Source: Akkermansia biwaensis (lineage in GTDB: Bacteria > Verrucomicrobiota > Verrucomicrobiia > Verrucomicrobiales > Akkermansiaceae). Taken from it: a DNA stretch of 64,000 nt. The translations under genes were made by a program, and so were the position numbers. The stretch covers positions 2,108,001 to 2,172,000 of the forward strand of contig NZ_AP025943.1 of the NCBI RefSeq assembly GCF_026072915.1. The letters are read 5' to 3'. The notes below the pieces were generated by a model, which saw only the letters and a program-made list of their open reading frames with translations, was not told the origin of the DNA and made no database searches. Shown here one piece after another: positions 39,139-48,351 of the stretch (positions within the stretch are counted from its first letter, which is position 1; every line of letters begins with the position of its first letter).

Positions 39139-40764
39139 ATGAAGAACCTATTGAGCCGGTACATCAGTCTGAGTCTGGCGCTGCGGTATTTGAATCCGCT
39201 GCGCACGTTCTTTTCCATCATCACCCTGATCTGCCTGCTGGGCGTTTCCCTGGGGGTGATGGTGCTCATTGTCGTGTTGTCCGTCATGGGCGGTCTTCAG
39301 AAGGAAATTCAGGGCAACCTGTTCGCGCATTCCCCCCACGTGCAGGTATGCTACAGAAATGACTTCGGCGTCCGTGAAGTGATTCCGGACTGGGTGGAGC
39401 TGAGTGACAAGCTCAGGCACGTTCCCGGCGTCCAGTCCACGTATGCCCTGATTGAGGATTATGCGCTGGTGGACGTTCAGGGGAAGCAGAGGCCCTGCTT
39501 TTTCCGCGCCATTGATACGGAAAATGCGGCACAGCTTGAGGATTTGAAGCATTTGATCGTTTCCGGAAACGCCGATTTGGACATGGGGGAAAAGGCGGTC
39601 ATTTCTTCCATCGTGGCGGAGAACATGGGCCTGAATGTGGGCGATACCGTGCGCGTGTACACCACCCGGAATTTTCAGGAAATTTCACACGCCTACCAGC
39701 AGACGGAACTGCCTCTGCTGGCGGAAAAAAACGCCGCGGAGCTGAATGATCTGAAGAAATGGGGAAAATCCCTGAAAGCGGAGCAGGGGCGTGAAGAGGC
39801 GTCCCAGGCGTCCGTGGACCAGGCGTTCGCCACTTTGAACAACCTGTTGGCCGTCCCCCGCCGGGATACGGAACGCTCCAGTCTGCTGGATATGATCGGC
39901 CTGCTCAATGAAGGGGAGGCCCTGGAGGGAGGCAAGGTGGCTTTTCCGGAAGGTACGGGCAAGGAATGGGAAGCCGTTTTGGCCGAATTCTCCGCCGAAC
40001 AGCGCAATGAGGCGGACATGGAATGCTTCCGAAAAATCAAGGAGCTGGTGATGCCCAAGGATTTGGAAGTCATCGGCATTTACCGCGCCTCCCAGCACAC
40101 GCCCAGCCCGGATTTGTTCATTCCTCTGGTCATTGGCCAGGAATTGCTGGGGTATGAGGACGATGTGGTACAGGCCGTGGCCCTGCGCGTGGATGATCCC
40201 TACCATGTGGAGACCATGCTGGCGCCCGTGATGCAGGCTCTGGAAAAGGAGAAGCCCGCTTCCTCCTGGGTGCTGGAAACCTGGCACGACCGGTTCAATT
40301 CATGGTTTGAACTGATGCAGAAGGAACGCATGATGATGAGTTTCGTGCTGTCGTTTATTTCCCTGATATCCGCGTTTTGCATCATGGCGGTGATGTTCAC
40401 CGTCTCCATCCAGCGCAAACGGGAGATTGCCGTCATGAAGGCTTTGGGCGCCACGCCGTTCCAGGTGGTGCGCGTGTTTCTGTGGCAGGGTGTGATCATC
40501 GGTTTTATAGGGGCCCTTCTGGGCGTCGGTCTGGGGCTGCTGGTGCTGGAGTACCGCATGCAGATTCAGATGTTCCTGGCGGGCATCGGCTTTGATCCGT
40601 TCCCCGTGGCTTTCCATGGAACGGCAAACATTCCGGTAGTGATTGACTGGACGGAGATCGCCTGGCAGGGGGTGAAAGCCTTTGTGATGGTCGTCGTGGC
40701 CTCCATCATTCCCGCCCTTATCACGGCGCGCCAGGACCCGGCCCGTTCCCTCCGCAGCATGTAA
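39139..40764 (+). CDS. LolC/LolE-like ABC transporter permease
   Basis: This 541-residue inner-membrane protein resembles the permeases that release lipoproteins to the LolA carrier. An N-terminal helix (about 22-50) with LRTFFSIITLICLLGVSLG is followed by a long MacB-like periplasmic domain and a C-terminal FtsX domain with three helices; KREIAVMKALGATPFQVVRV is the conserved coupling segment for the ATPase. It is about 125 residues longer than LolE because of an insert at about 185-300 in the periplasmic domain. The ATPase LolD is not in the window. The start MKNLLSRYISL at 39139 fits the family. The GYF-RDD gene follows after 13 bp. Confidence 0.87.
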   Translation: MKNLLSRYISLSLALRYLNPLRTFFSIITLICLLGVSLGVMVLIVVLSVMGGLQKEIQGNLFAHSPHVQVCYRNDFGVREVIPDWVELSDKLRHVPGVQSTYALIEDYALVDVQGKQRPCFFRAIDTENAAQLEDLKHLIVSGNADLDMGEKAVISSIVAENMGLNVGDTVRVYTTRNFQEISHAYQQTELPLLAEKNAAELNDLKKWGKSLKAEQGREEASQASVDQAFATLNNLLAVPRRDTERSSLLDMIGLLNEGEALEGGKVAFPEGTGKEWEAVLAEFSAEQRNEADMECFRKIKELVMPKDLEVIGIYRASQHTPSPDLFIPLVIGQELLGYEDDVVQAVALRVDDPYHVETMLAPVMQALEKEKPASSWVLETWHDRFNSWFELMQKERMMMSFVLSFISLISAFCIMAVMFTVSIQRKREIAVMKALGATPFQVVRVFLWQGVIIGFIGALLGVGLGLLVLEYRMQIQMFLAGIGFDPFPVAFHGTANIPVVIDWTEIAWQGVKAFVMVVVASIIPALITARQDPARSLRSM

Positions 40765-40777
40765 ACGGAAGCGACTC

Positions 40778-41647
40778 ATGGATATTTACTGGATTCAGGA
40801 TCACGAAAAAAAGGGGCCTTTGCCGGAGGTGGAAGTCATTTCCATGCTGGAGGCGGGCCTGATCCCGGAAACCGTCCGCGCCTGGCATGTCGGGTGTGAC
40901 GAATGGGTGCAAATACGTGAACTGCCCGTGATGAAGGAAATGTTTGACCGAAAAGATGAAGAGAAACGCCGAACCATGCGGGAAAGCGCTCCGGGAGAGG
41001 ATGGGGAGCTCCCCGGGCCGGAGGAGCCCGGCGATGAACGTTCCATGGCGGAGACCGGAGAAGGATCTCCGGAGGCGGAGGCCGGGGTGGTTTTGGTCGT
41101 TCCTTACCCTTACGTCCGTTTTCTGGGAAGGATGGCGGACGTGATGATGCACATGACGGTGTATCTGGCGTTGCTGAGGCTGTTAGGCGTGGGATTCCAG
41201 CCCGGACTGCTGCCGGGCACGTATGAAGCCCTTCTTTACATCTGCCTGCCGATGACGCTTATTGAGGGCCTGTTCCTGAGCACGCTGGGTACGACGCCTG
41301 GAAAATCCATGCTGGGTGTTTCCGTGCGTGACTATTTGGGAAACCGGCTGTCTTTCTCCACGGCGTTCAGGCGCGCCCTGTTCGTGATGGTGTTGGGTCT
41401 GGGGTGTTTCGCCCCTACCTTGACGATGCTGGCCCTGTTCTTTTCCTGGTGGTGGGTACGCCGTTTCGGCTTTACTCCGTGGGACAGAAGGCTGGGGACG
41501 ACGGACGTGTTGAACGAGCCTCTTTCCTTCCGCAAGGTGGCCATGACCGTGGCCCTGATCATCCTGTGTTTGCAAATCATGTACTTCCTGGTTCTCCCCT
41601 GGCTTCCGGACATGGAGGCCTATGTGCAGGCGTCTTCCCAAATGTGA
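40778..41647 (+). CDS. GYF_2-RDD membrane protein
   Basis: The 289-residue protein starts with a GYF_2 domain (about 1-55, with the GPLPEVEVISMLEAGLIPE pattern), followed by an acidic linker (about 65-105) and an RDD transmembrane domain (about 109-289) whose first helix has the RFLGRMADVMM motif carrying the Arg-Asp features. Function is unknown; RDD proteins are suspected transporters and the GYF_2 part may bind proline-rich partners. It lies 13 bp after the Lol-like permease gene and may be co-transcribed. In Verrucomicrobia this domain pair is common. Confidence 0.88.
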   Translation: MDIYWIQDHEKKGPLPEVEVISMLEAGLIPETVRAWHVGCDEWVQIRELPVMKEMFDRKDEEKRRTMRESAPGEDGELPGPEEPGDERSMAETGEGSPEAEAGVVLVVPYPYVRFLGRMADVMMHMTVYLALLRLLGVGFQPGLLPGTYEALLYICLPMTLIEGLFLSTLGTTPGKSMLGVSVRDYLGNRLSFSTAFRRALFVMVLGLGCFAPTLTMLALFFSWWWVRRFGFTPWDRRLGTTDVLNEPLSFRKVAMTVALIILCLQIMYFLVLPWLPDMEAYVQASSQM

Positions 41648-41713
41648 CAAAAAGGCCGTTTTTGCGGGATTTAGTCTTTTCATCACCTGAAATTGTCTCA
41701 TACTTGTGGCGCC

Positions 41714-42493
41714 ATGCCAGAAATACACCCAACGGCAGTAGTGCATCCTACTGCGGAAATTGCGGATGATGTTAAAATAGGCCCTTTTTGCGTTGTCGGG
41801 GAGCAGGTGAAGCTGGGGCCCGGATGCGTGCTTCACAGCCACGTGGTCATTGACGGCCCGTCCTCCTTCGGCAGCGGCAATGAATTTTTTCCGTTCTCCG
41901 TAATCGGCCTGAAGAGCCAGGATTTGAAGTACCGGGGCGAACCTACTTATCTGGAAGTGGGGGACAACAACGTTTTCCGGGAAAACGCCACCATCAACCG
42001 GGCTACGGATATTGGCGGCAGAACGCGGATTGGGAACAACAACCTGTTTCTGGTATCCTGCCATGCCGGCCATGACTGCCAGATCGGCAACCACGTCATC
42101 TTCTCCGGCTTTGCCACGGCTGCCGGGCATGTAACGGTGGGGGACTACGCCATTCTGGCGGGTTGCTGCGCCGTGCACCAGTTTGTCCGGATTGGGGAAC
42201 ACGCCATGGTGGGCGCCGTGGCCCGCGTGGCCCAGGACGTGCTGCCCTATACCATTGTGGAAGGCCATCCCGCCGTTACGCGCGCCGTCAATTCCATAGG
42301 CATGCAGCGGCGCGGTTTTTCAGAGGAAGACCTGCGGGCCGTGCGCATGTGCTATAAGAAGCTTTTCGTCAACAAAAAACTGACGGTGCATGAGGCCATC
42401 GAGGAACTGTTGCAATCTCCTTACGGGGAAAATCCCTGCCTGCAGCGCATCATTGAATTCGCGCAGACGTCGGAACGCGGATTCTGCCACTGA
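41714..42493 (+). CDS. lpxA: UDP-N-acetylglucosamine acyltransferase
   Basis: LpxA (259 residues) adds the first 3-hydroxyacyl chain to UDP-GlcNAc, starting lipid A synthesis. The protein is a left-handed beta helix of hexapeptide repeats (IHPTAVVHPTAEIADDVKIG at the start) and a C-terminal helical domain. The catalytic His is in SCHAGHDCQIG, and the substrate loop GLKSQDLKYRGEPT is conserved. The MPEIHPTAVV start at 41714 fits the family better than a Met 7 codons earlier. It shows the organism makes LPS, in line with kdsB and the O-antigen gene. The phosphatase gene follows after 4 bp. Confidence 0.96.
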   Translation: MPEIHPTAVVHPTAEIADDVKIGPFCVVGEQVKLGPGCVLHSHVVIDGPSSFGSGNEFFPFSVIGLKSQDLKYRGEPTYLEVGDNNVFRENATINRATDIGGRTRIGNNNLFLVSCHAGHDCQIGNHVIFSGFATAAGHVTVGDYAILAGCCAVHQFVRIGEHAMVGAVARVAQDVLPYTIVEGHPAVTRAVNSIGMQRRGFSEEDLRAVRMCYKKLFVNKKLTVHEAIEELLQSPYGENPCLQRIIEFAQTSERGFCH

Positions 42494-42497
42494 GGCC

Positions 42498-43208
42498 ATG
42501 AAAACGGGTTTTGTCTTTGACCTGGACGGAACGCTTGTGGACTCCATTCCCGGCATTGCCCGCGGATTGAACCTGGCTCTGGAGTCCCTGGGATACCCGG
42601 AACATTCCGTAGAAGCGATTCGCGGAATGGTTGGGCGGGGCGCCCGGGAGCTGTGCCTGGCCGCCTTGCGTGGATATTTTAACGGACCCGTTCCGGAATC
42701 CGCCTTTGAAGCCTTGCATGCGGGTTTTATGCGGGAATACCGACATACCTGGGAAAACGGAACGGTTCCTTATGCGGGCATTTGTGAGATGCTCCTGCAA
42801 CTGGCGGAAGAAGGCCATCCCCTCGGCGTTCTGTCCAACAAGCCGCACGTGGTGACCGTGCCTCTGGTGCATCACGTCTTTCCGGATGTGCCTTTCCGGA
42901 CTGTAATGGGTTTTTCCGAGCGTTTTCCCCGCAAGCCGGAACCGGATTCCCTGCTGTCCATCGTCCATGAATGGGGCAGGAAACCGGAGAAGGCATGCAT
43001 GGTGGGAGATTCCGCCCACGACGGCAATACGGCCGTGAATGCCGGTACCCGGCTGGTCCTGGTAGGGTGGGGGTACAGTACCCGTGCCGCCCTCGACGCT
43101 TTCCATGTGCCTGTGTGCGGTTCCGTGCAGGAGCTGTCCTTTTGCCTGGAACATGAAGAAAACCTGCCATTTCCGGTTCTGAAACAGGGGGACGAGGTTT
43201 CCGAATAG
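42498..43208 (+). CDS. gph: HAD-family phosphatase, phosphoglycolate phosphatase-like
   Basis: The 236-residue enzyme is a haloacid-dehalogenase phosphatase. Motif I is FDLDGTLVDS (about 7-16) with the nucleophile and acid Asp, motif II is VLSNKP, and motif III/IV is KPEPDSLLSI followed by MVGDSAHDGNTA. The cap domain and overall length fit the Gph/PGP subgroup, which removes 2-phosphoglycolate formed in DNA repair, though related members act on pyrophosphate or sugar phosphates. It starts 4 bp after lpxA, and a palindromic terminator follows 16 bp after its stop. Confidence 0.85.
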   Translation: MKTGFVFDLDGTLVDSIPGIARGLNLALESLGYPEHSVEAIRGMVGRGARELCLAALRGYFNGPVPESAFEALHAGFMREYRHTWENGTVPYAGICEMLLQLAEEGHPLGVLSNKPHVVTVPLVHHVFPDVPFRTVMGFSERFPRKPEPDSLLSIVHEWGRKPEKACMVGDSAHDGNTAVNAGTRLVLVGWGYSTRAALDAFHVPVCGSVQELSFCLEHEENLPFPVLKQGDEVSE

Positions 43209-43224
43209 GCCGGAGGCCTGGTGC

Positions 43225-43250
43225 AGAAGCTTTGCGCAAAGCTTCTTTTT
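43225..43250 (+). terminator. Palindromic terminator between gph and rmuC
   Basis: A perfect 22-nt palindrome, AGAAGCTTTG-CG-CAAAGCTTCT, is followed by TTTT on the plus strand. It ends the lpxA-gph transcript and, lying 9 bp past the rmuC stop, may also stall the opposing transcript, although that strand lacks a T-run. Confidence 0.8.
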
Positions 43251-43258
43251 GTCCGTTT

Positions 43259-44509
43259 TCACTCTTCTTCCTGAACGTCTGTGCCCTTTGCCCGGAGGGT
43301 GATGTCTTCCAGGCTGGAAGGCAGGTCCTTGGAGGACGTGACGCCCAGATTCTTCAATTTCTGGGCCCGCGGAATGAACCGGTGCTCAAAGGAGGAAACG
43401 GTCTTGTTGTACTGGTTGACCGCCTGGTTCAGGCTTTTGCCCAGGGAGGAAAAATGCCCGGTGAGGATGGCACAGGTATCGAACAGGTCCGTTCCCGCCT
43501 CGGAAATCTTTTTGGCGTTGTCCGCCAGTTGTTCCTGTTTCCAGCCGTAGGCGACGGTTTTCAGCAGTGCGATCAATGTGGAGGGTGTGGACAGGATAAC
43601 CCTGTTTTCCGCGCCGAATTCGATCAGGGACGGGTCCGCTTCCAGAGCTGCCTGGAAAAAAGCTTCTCCCGGCAGGAACATGATGACGAATTCAGGGCAC
43701 GGCGAAAACTGGGCGAAGTAGTTTTTGGCGCTCAATTGTTGCAAATGCTTTTTCACGTCCGCCGCGTGGCGGCTCATCCACTGGCTCCGTTCTTCCTGCC
43801 TGTCCGTCTCTCCGGCATGGAGGTAGGCCGTCATGGGCGCCTTGGCGTCAATGATGATGGAGCGCCCTCCCGGAAGATGGATGACCATGTCCGGGCGGAT
43901 TCTATCCTCCTCCCGGGAACGGGTCTGCTGCGTGGTGAAATCGCAGTATTCCACCATGCCCGCCAGTTCCACCACGCGGCGAAGCTGGAGTTCTCCCCAC
44001 TGGCCGCGGGCGTTGTTATGGTGCAGGGCCTGGGAAAGTCTGGCTGTTTCGTTCTTCAGGGCCTCATTGCCGGAAAGGATGTAGCGTATCTGGGTTTTCA
44101 GGTCCGCATAAGCGCCCACGCGCTCCTTTTCTATTTCTCCCAGGCGGGACTGGACCAACTTGAGGGAGTCACTCACCGGCTTGAGCAGGGACTCAATGGC
44201 CTGCTTTCGGGATTCCAGATCATGCCTAGCCTGCTGGTGCTGGTTCTGGAGACGCGTTTCCGCCAGGTTGAGGAATTGTTTTTCCGAGTTGCGAAGGACT
44301 TCCGCACTGATGCCGGCAAAGGAATTCCTGAGCACTTCTTCCGCGGTGCGGAGCATCTGCGTCCTGTCCTCCGCCCGCTCCCGCCAGGAGAGGGATTCCG
44401 CCTCCAGGCGGACGGAACGGTCCCGGTAGCGCAGCAGGGCGACCAGAAGCGCCAGGCAGGCAAGCAGGAGCAGGGCGGCCAGAAGCCAGGGAATGAAGGG
44501 GGGAATCAT
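43259..44509 (-). CDS. rmuC: DNA recombination protein RmuC
   Basis: RmuC (416 residues) limits recombination between inverted or direct repeats, as known for E. coli RmuC. The N-terminal membrane anchor (about 5-26) and coiled coil (about 30-150) lead into the nuclease-like domain with RGQWGELQLRRVVELAGM, IRPDMVIHLPGGRSIIIDAK and a PD-(D/E)XK-like Asp-x-Lys at the end of that stretch. The start at 44509 begins the anchor; the frame runs 17 codons further with no family support. It is 13 bp after the PBP1A gene. Its known role is relevant to the large inverted repeat 7 kb away, but no functional link is shown. Confidence 0.93.
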   Translation of the reverse strand: MIPPFIPWLLAALLLLACLALLVALLRYRDRSVRLEAESLSWRERAEDRTQMLRTAEEVLRNSFAGISAEVLRNSEKQFLNLAETRLQNQHQQARHDLESRKQAIESLLKPVSDSLKLVQSRLGEIEKERVGAYADLKTQIRYILSGNEALKNETARLSQALHHNNARGQWGELQLRRVVELAGMVEYCDFTTQQTRSREEDRIRPDMVIHLPGGRSIIIDAKAPMTAYLHAGETDRQEERSQWMSRHAADVKKHLQQLSAKNYFAQFSPCPEFVIMFLPGEAFFQAALEADPSLIEFGAENRVILSTPSTLIALLKTVAYGWKQEQLADNAKKISEAGTDLFDTCAILTGHFSSLGKSLNQAVNQYNKTVSSFEHRFIPRAQKLKNLGVTSSKDLPSSLEDITLRAKGTDVQEEE

Positions 44510-44522
44510 GGAAGATGGTGGA

Positions 44523-47186
44523 TCAGATGGGGGTGGCGTAGGGAATGCCGTCCGTTTCATCTACGGGTTCGGCCAGCGGAATGTTGTCATCGGAACTGTC
44601 GAGCGGCTCTGCATAGGGAATGTCTTCTTCCGTGCCCGGCTCCGCAAGGGGAATATGCTTTTCACACATTTTGGCAGGGGCCTCGTAGCCTACCGTTGTT
44701 TCATAATAGGCCGTTTTGGCGTATTGGCAGCCGGAATGGGCCAGCTGGTTGGATTCCCGGCATACGAGAACGGCCTGGCCTTCCGAGGCTGCCCTGGTGC
44801 GGATCGCGTTGAAGGGATAGCCTTCCTTTTGGGAGGCCAGCATGATATCCGTCCAGATGGGAAGAGCCAGCGTGCCGCCGTACCCTTTTTCCAGAATTTT
44901 GGTGGCGGTGTCAAATCCCACCCAGACGCTGCATGTCAGGTTGGAGGTGTAGCCTGCAAACCAGGCGTTCGTGTAATTGTTCGTAGTGCCTGTCTTGCCT
45001 CCGCACGGCGCCTTGAACCCCAGGGCGGTGATTCTGCCCGCAGTGCCTCCGGGCTTGCAGACCTGCTGGAGAATGGAGGAGGTGATATTGGCCGCGCGCT
45101 GGGAATAAACGGCGCGCCTGCTCTTGGTAATGGCAAAGCGTGGCTGTCCTTTGGAATCCGTAATGTGGTCGATGATGTATGGCGTGGGGCGCACGCCGCC
45201 GTTGGCAAACACACTATAGGCGCTCGCCACGTCCAGGGGGGAGGCTTCCCAGGTGCCCAGGAACAGGGCCGGAGTCTTGGAGACGTTTCCATGGAACCCG
45301 GCCAGCTCGGCGGACTGGATGACGTTGCCCAGCCCGGCCCGGTTGCCGATGCGCACGGACATGGTGTTGCGGGAAAGAATGAGGCCGAAGGAGGCGGGTT
45401 TCATGCCGCGGTAGGTGCCGTCCGAGTTGCGGGGGGACCAGTTGGCTGCGCCGCGTATTTCCCCATGGGCGATGCGGTCGTCGGAAATGCGGGTATCCGC
45501 GGAATTGCCCTGCTGAAAGAAAGTGGCGTAAACGAACGGCTTGAACAGGGAGCCCGTCTGCCGCCGGGACTGGATGGCGCGGTTCAGCTTGGATTCCTCC
45601 GCGTCCCGTCCGCCGACAACGGCCAGAAGCGCTCCCGTGGCATTGTCCATCACCACGGCCGCGGACTGGATGTAATTGGGCATGGGGGGCTGGGTCTTTT
45701 CCCTCTGTTCCGCGGGAATTGCCTTGTAGGCGGCCAGGGCCGCCTCATATTCCGCCTTGGTGGTCAGCTTGTTTTTAACGATGCCGCGCTTCTCTCTTCT
45801 GGCCTGGAGGGAGGCTAGGTGCTTTTTGAAATCCTTCCGGCTTTCCAGAGCCGTCATGTGCTTGTTGATGATGTCCAGCGTGGCGTTCTGCAGGTCCAGG
45901 TCCAGCGTGGTATGGACCACGAGGCCTCCCAGGCGGATGTCTTCCTCTTCCAGAATGGCGTCCAGCTCCCGGCGCACGAGGTCCATGGCGTAGTTTTCCT
46001 CGGACCTGGACTGCGGCGGATGCGTCACGATGGGTTCCGCGAGAGCGGCGGCGTATTGCACCTCCGTGATCTTGCCGGCGTCTTTCAGCAGCCCGAGCAC
46101 GATGTCCCGGACTTTTCTGGCTTCTTCCGGGTGCTTGAGGGGGGAAAAATCATTCGGGCCGTAGATGATGCCTGCCAGCGTGGCGCATTCCGAAAGGGAG
46201 AGGTCGCGGGGCTCCTTGTCGTAATAGCCGCGAGACGCGGCGGCTATTCCCAGGAAGGTGTGGCCCCAGAAAATGCGGTTGATGTAGGTTTCCAGAATTT
46301 CGTCCTTGCTGTAGGTTGCCTCAATGCGTTTGGCCAGGGCTACTTCCGTCAGCTTGCTGTGCAGGTTGCGTTCCTGGTGGTTATACGTGATTTTGGCAAG
46401 CTGCATGGTCAGGGTGGAGGCGCCCTGCGTGGCTCTTTTATGCTTGATGACCTGGGCGACGGCGCGGCCCACGCCGATCCAGTCCACGCCGCCGTGGTCG
46501 TAAAAGCGATTGTCTTCACGGAGCAGCAGTGCATCTATAAAAATGGGAGGAACTTCCTGAAGGGGAACGCGTCTGCGGTTCTCTCCGTGCAGGGTGCCGA
46601 TGGTCCGGTTTTTGCGGTCGAGAATAACCGTGCGTTCCGGAATGTTGCTTTTCACTTCCGAAATGTCGTAGCGGTTGGAAATGGTGCCGTACAGGAAAAC
46701 GAGAATGGCACCGACGACGATGCCTACAAAGGAAACGCTCAACAGGATGCGGAGGGGCCAGCTGATGAACCAGCGGATATTGCGGGTCAGGGCGCCGATG
46801 AAGCGGAACGGCATTGTCAGAACGAACCACAGGGCTCCGAAGATGGTGAAGCCCGGTTTGCGCCGCTTTCCGGAAGGCCGGGAACTCCTTTCCGGAGTGG
46901 CTTTTTCTTCATCATACTCAACCTGGGGTGCGGAACGGGGTGCTTTCCGTGGCCGTGGGGAGGGCGCGCCATACGGAGAGGATGAATCGCGCGGGCCTGC
47001 CGTTCTGCGGGTGGGGCCCGGAATCACGGCCGGCCGTGGCTCTTCTCCCGGCAGACCGGGATAGGAAGGGCGGGGTGGCTGCCTCTTTCTGCGGGCGGAC
47101 TTGGCGCGGGAAACCGGCTGGGCGTCCGGGATGCGTTCCCTCCAGGAGCTGGCGTTTCCTTTCCGTGATTTGTCGTCTGCACCCAT
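44523..47186 (-). CDS. mrcA: Bifunctional penicillin-binding protein 1A
   Basis: The 887-residue enzyme polymerises and cross-links peptidoglycan. A basic, Pro-rich cytoplasmic tail (1-110) precedes a transmembrane helix (about 145-165), then the GT51 transglycosylase with EDNRFYDHGGVDW and QGASTLTMQLAK, then the transpeptidase with TGSLFKPF (SxxK), SRNTMSV and GGKTGTTNNY. The C-terminus carries four spaced copies of IP(L/Y)A(E/T)P in an acidic tail ending IPYATPI. The long basic N-terminus is unusual. rmuC follows after 13 bp, and it is divergent from the HtrA gene. Beta-lactam binding is expected. Confidence 0.95.
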   Translation of the reverse strand: MGADDKSRKGNASSWRERIPDAQPVSRAKSARRKRQPPRPSYPGLPGEEPRPAVIPGPTRRTAGPRDSSSPYGAPSPRPRKAPRSAPQVEYDEEKATPERSSRPSGKRRKPGFTIFGALWFVLTMPFRFIGALTRNIRWFISWPLRILLSVSFVGIVVGAILVFLYGTISNRYDISEVKSNIPERTVILDRKNRTIGTLHGENRRRVPLQEVPPIFIDALLLREDNRFYDHGGVDWIGVGRAVAQVIKHKRATQGASTLTMQLAKITYNHQERNLHSKLTEVALAKRIEATYSKDEILETYINRIFWGHTFLGIAAASRGYYDKEPRDLSLSECATLAGIIYGPNDFSPLKHPEEARKVRDIVLGLLKDAGKITEVQYAAALAEPIVTHPPQSRSEENYAMDLVRRELDAILEEEDIRLGGLVVHTTLDLDLQNATLDIINKHMTALESRKDFKKHLASLQARREKRGIVKNKLTTKAEYEAALAAYKAIPAEQREKTQPPMPNYIQSAAVVMDNATGALLAVVGGRDAEESKLNRAIQSRRQTGSLFKPFVYATFFQQGNSADTRISDDRIAHGEIRGAANWSPRNSDGTYRGMKPASFGLILSRNTMSVRIGNRAGLGNVIQSAELAGFHGNVSKTPALFLGTWEASPLDVASAYSVFANGGVRPTPYIIDHITDSKGQPRFAITKSRRAVYSQRAANITSSILQQVCKPGGTAGRITALGFKAPCGGKTGTTNNYTNAWFAGYTSNLTCSVWVGFDTATKILEKGYGGTLALPIWTDIMLASQKEGYPFNAIRTRAASEGQAVLVCRESNQLAHSGCQYAKTAYYETTVGYEAPAKMCEKHIPLAEPGTEEDIPYAEPLDSSDDNIPLAEPVDETDGIPYATPI

Positions 47187-47328
47187 CCGTAGAAAAATTT
47201 TATCATAAATATTTCGGATGGTCTAAGCAAAAGATAGTGTGCCATGTCGCAAATCCATAGACAAATCCTGTCCGTATTGAACGTTCTTGTAGTAGGATAT
47301 GTCAAACCACCCGATTATCGATAATTTC

Positions 47329-48351
47329 ATGATATCAAAACGTAGAATGGCGAGTTTTTATTACTTGGTCGTTGGAGGACTTTTGTCCCTGTTATTCGTG
47401 GGGAGCGGCATCGCGGAGACTGTGCCGGCCATGGCAAACTTGCAAAAACAAATTCAACAGGTAGCTCAATCTGCCACCGCCGCTACGGTAGCCCTGGTTT
47501 CCGATGGAGGAGAAACGGGCAGCGGTGTCATCGTAAGTCCCCAGGGGCTCATTCTGACGGCGGCCCACGTGGTGGGCGGCGACGAGATGATGCGCGTGGT
47601 GTTTTCAGACGGGCGCGTGATGAAAGGCCGCGTTCTGGGAGCCAATTTTACCCGTGACGCCGCCATGGTGCAGATTCTTGGCGAAGGCACTTATCCTCAT
47701 GTGGAACTGGGCGAGTCCGACGCGTTGCACGTAGGAGACTTCGTGGTGGCCCTGGGGCATTCCAAGGGATTTGACCCGGAACGACGTGCACCCATCCGCA
47801 TGGGAAGGCTCTGCACGGACGGAAAGCAGCGGTTCCTGATCTCCGAATGCACGTTGATAGGCGGCGATTCCGGGGGCCCCCTCTTCGATCTGTCCGGAAA
47901 GCTGGTGGGCATCCATTCCTCCATTGGGCCGATGCTGAAAATCAACAACCATGTTCCCGTTTCCGTCTTCCGCCATGATTGGGAGAAACTGCTCTCCGGC
48001 CGCCAGTGGGGCCAGTTGGGACTGCATCCCATGGCTGATCCGGACTCTCCCGTTCTCGGCTTTGCCATGATGGATGTGATGGGCGTGGACGGTGTCGTGG
48101 TGGAGGATGTGGTCGTGGACTCTCCTGCGGATGAGGCGGGAATCAGGCCCGGAGACGTCATTACGTACATGGACAGCCGCGGCCTGCGCTCCGTGCGCGA
48201 CATGCTCCGGGAGCTGGGGCGTCACAGGCCGGGAGAAACGGTGCCTTTGGTCGTTCTCCGGAAAGGAACTGCCTATAAGGCCGACCTTACCTTCGGCAGG
48301 CGCGGTGACCTGATGTCCGGACTGAAACAAATGGAACAACCTCAGGGATGA
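47329..48351 (+). CDS. HtrA/Deg-type serine protease with one PDZ domain
   Basis: This exported protease (340 residues) has a signal/anchor (about 6-30) and a trypsin-like domain with the triad visible as His in TAAHVVG, Asp in TRDAAMVQI and Ser in GGDSGGPLF. A PDZ domain follows at about 240-320 (GVVVEDVVVDSPADEAGIRPGDVI). It should degrade or refold misfolded periplasmic proteins. Starts at 47299 (with an AGGA just before) and 47347 are alternatives; 47329 is chosen as the start of a basic signal sequence. Its stop overlaps the next gene by 4 bp, and that gene encodes an inactive paralogue. Confidence 0.9.
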   Translation: MISKRRMASFYYLVVGGLLSLLFVGSGIAETVPAMANLQKQIQQVAQSATAATVALVSDGGETGSGVIVSPQGLILTAAHVVGGDEMMRVVFSDGRVMKGRVLGANFTRDAAMVQILGEGTYPHVELGESDALHVGDFVVALGHSKGFDPERRAPIRMGRLCTDGKQRFLISECTLIGGDSGGPLFDLSGKLVGIHSSIGPMLKINNHVPVSVFRHDWEKLLSGRQWGQLGLHPMADPDSPVLGFAMMDVMGVDGVVVEDVVVDSPADEAGIRPGDVITYMDSRGLRSVRDMLRELGRHRPGETVPLVVLRKGTAYKADLTFGRRGDLMSGLKQMEQPQG

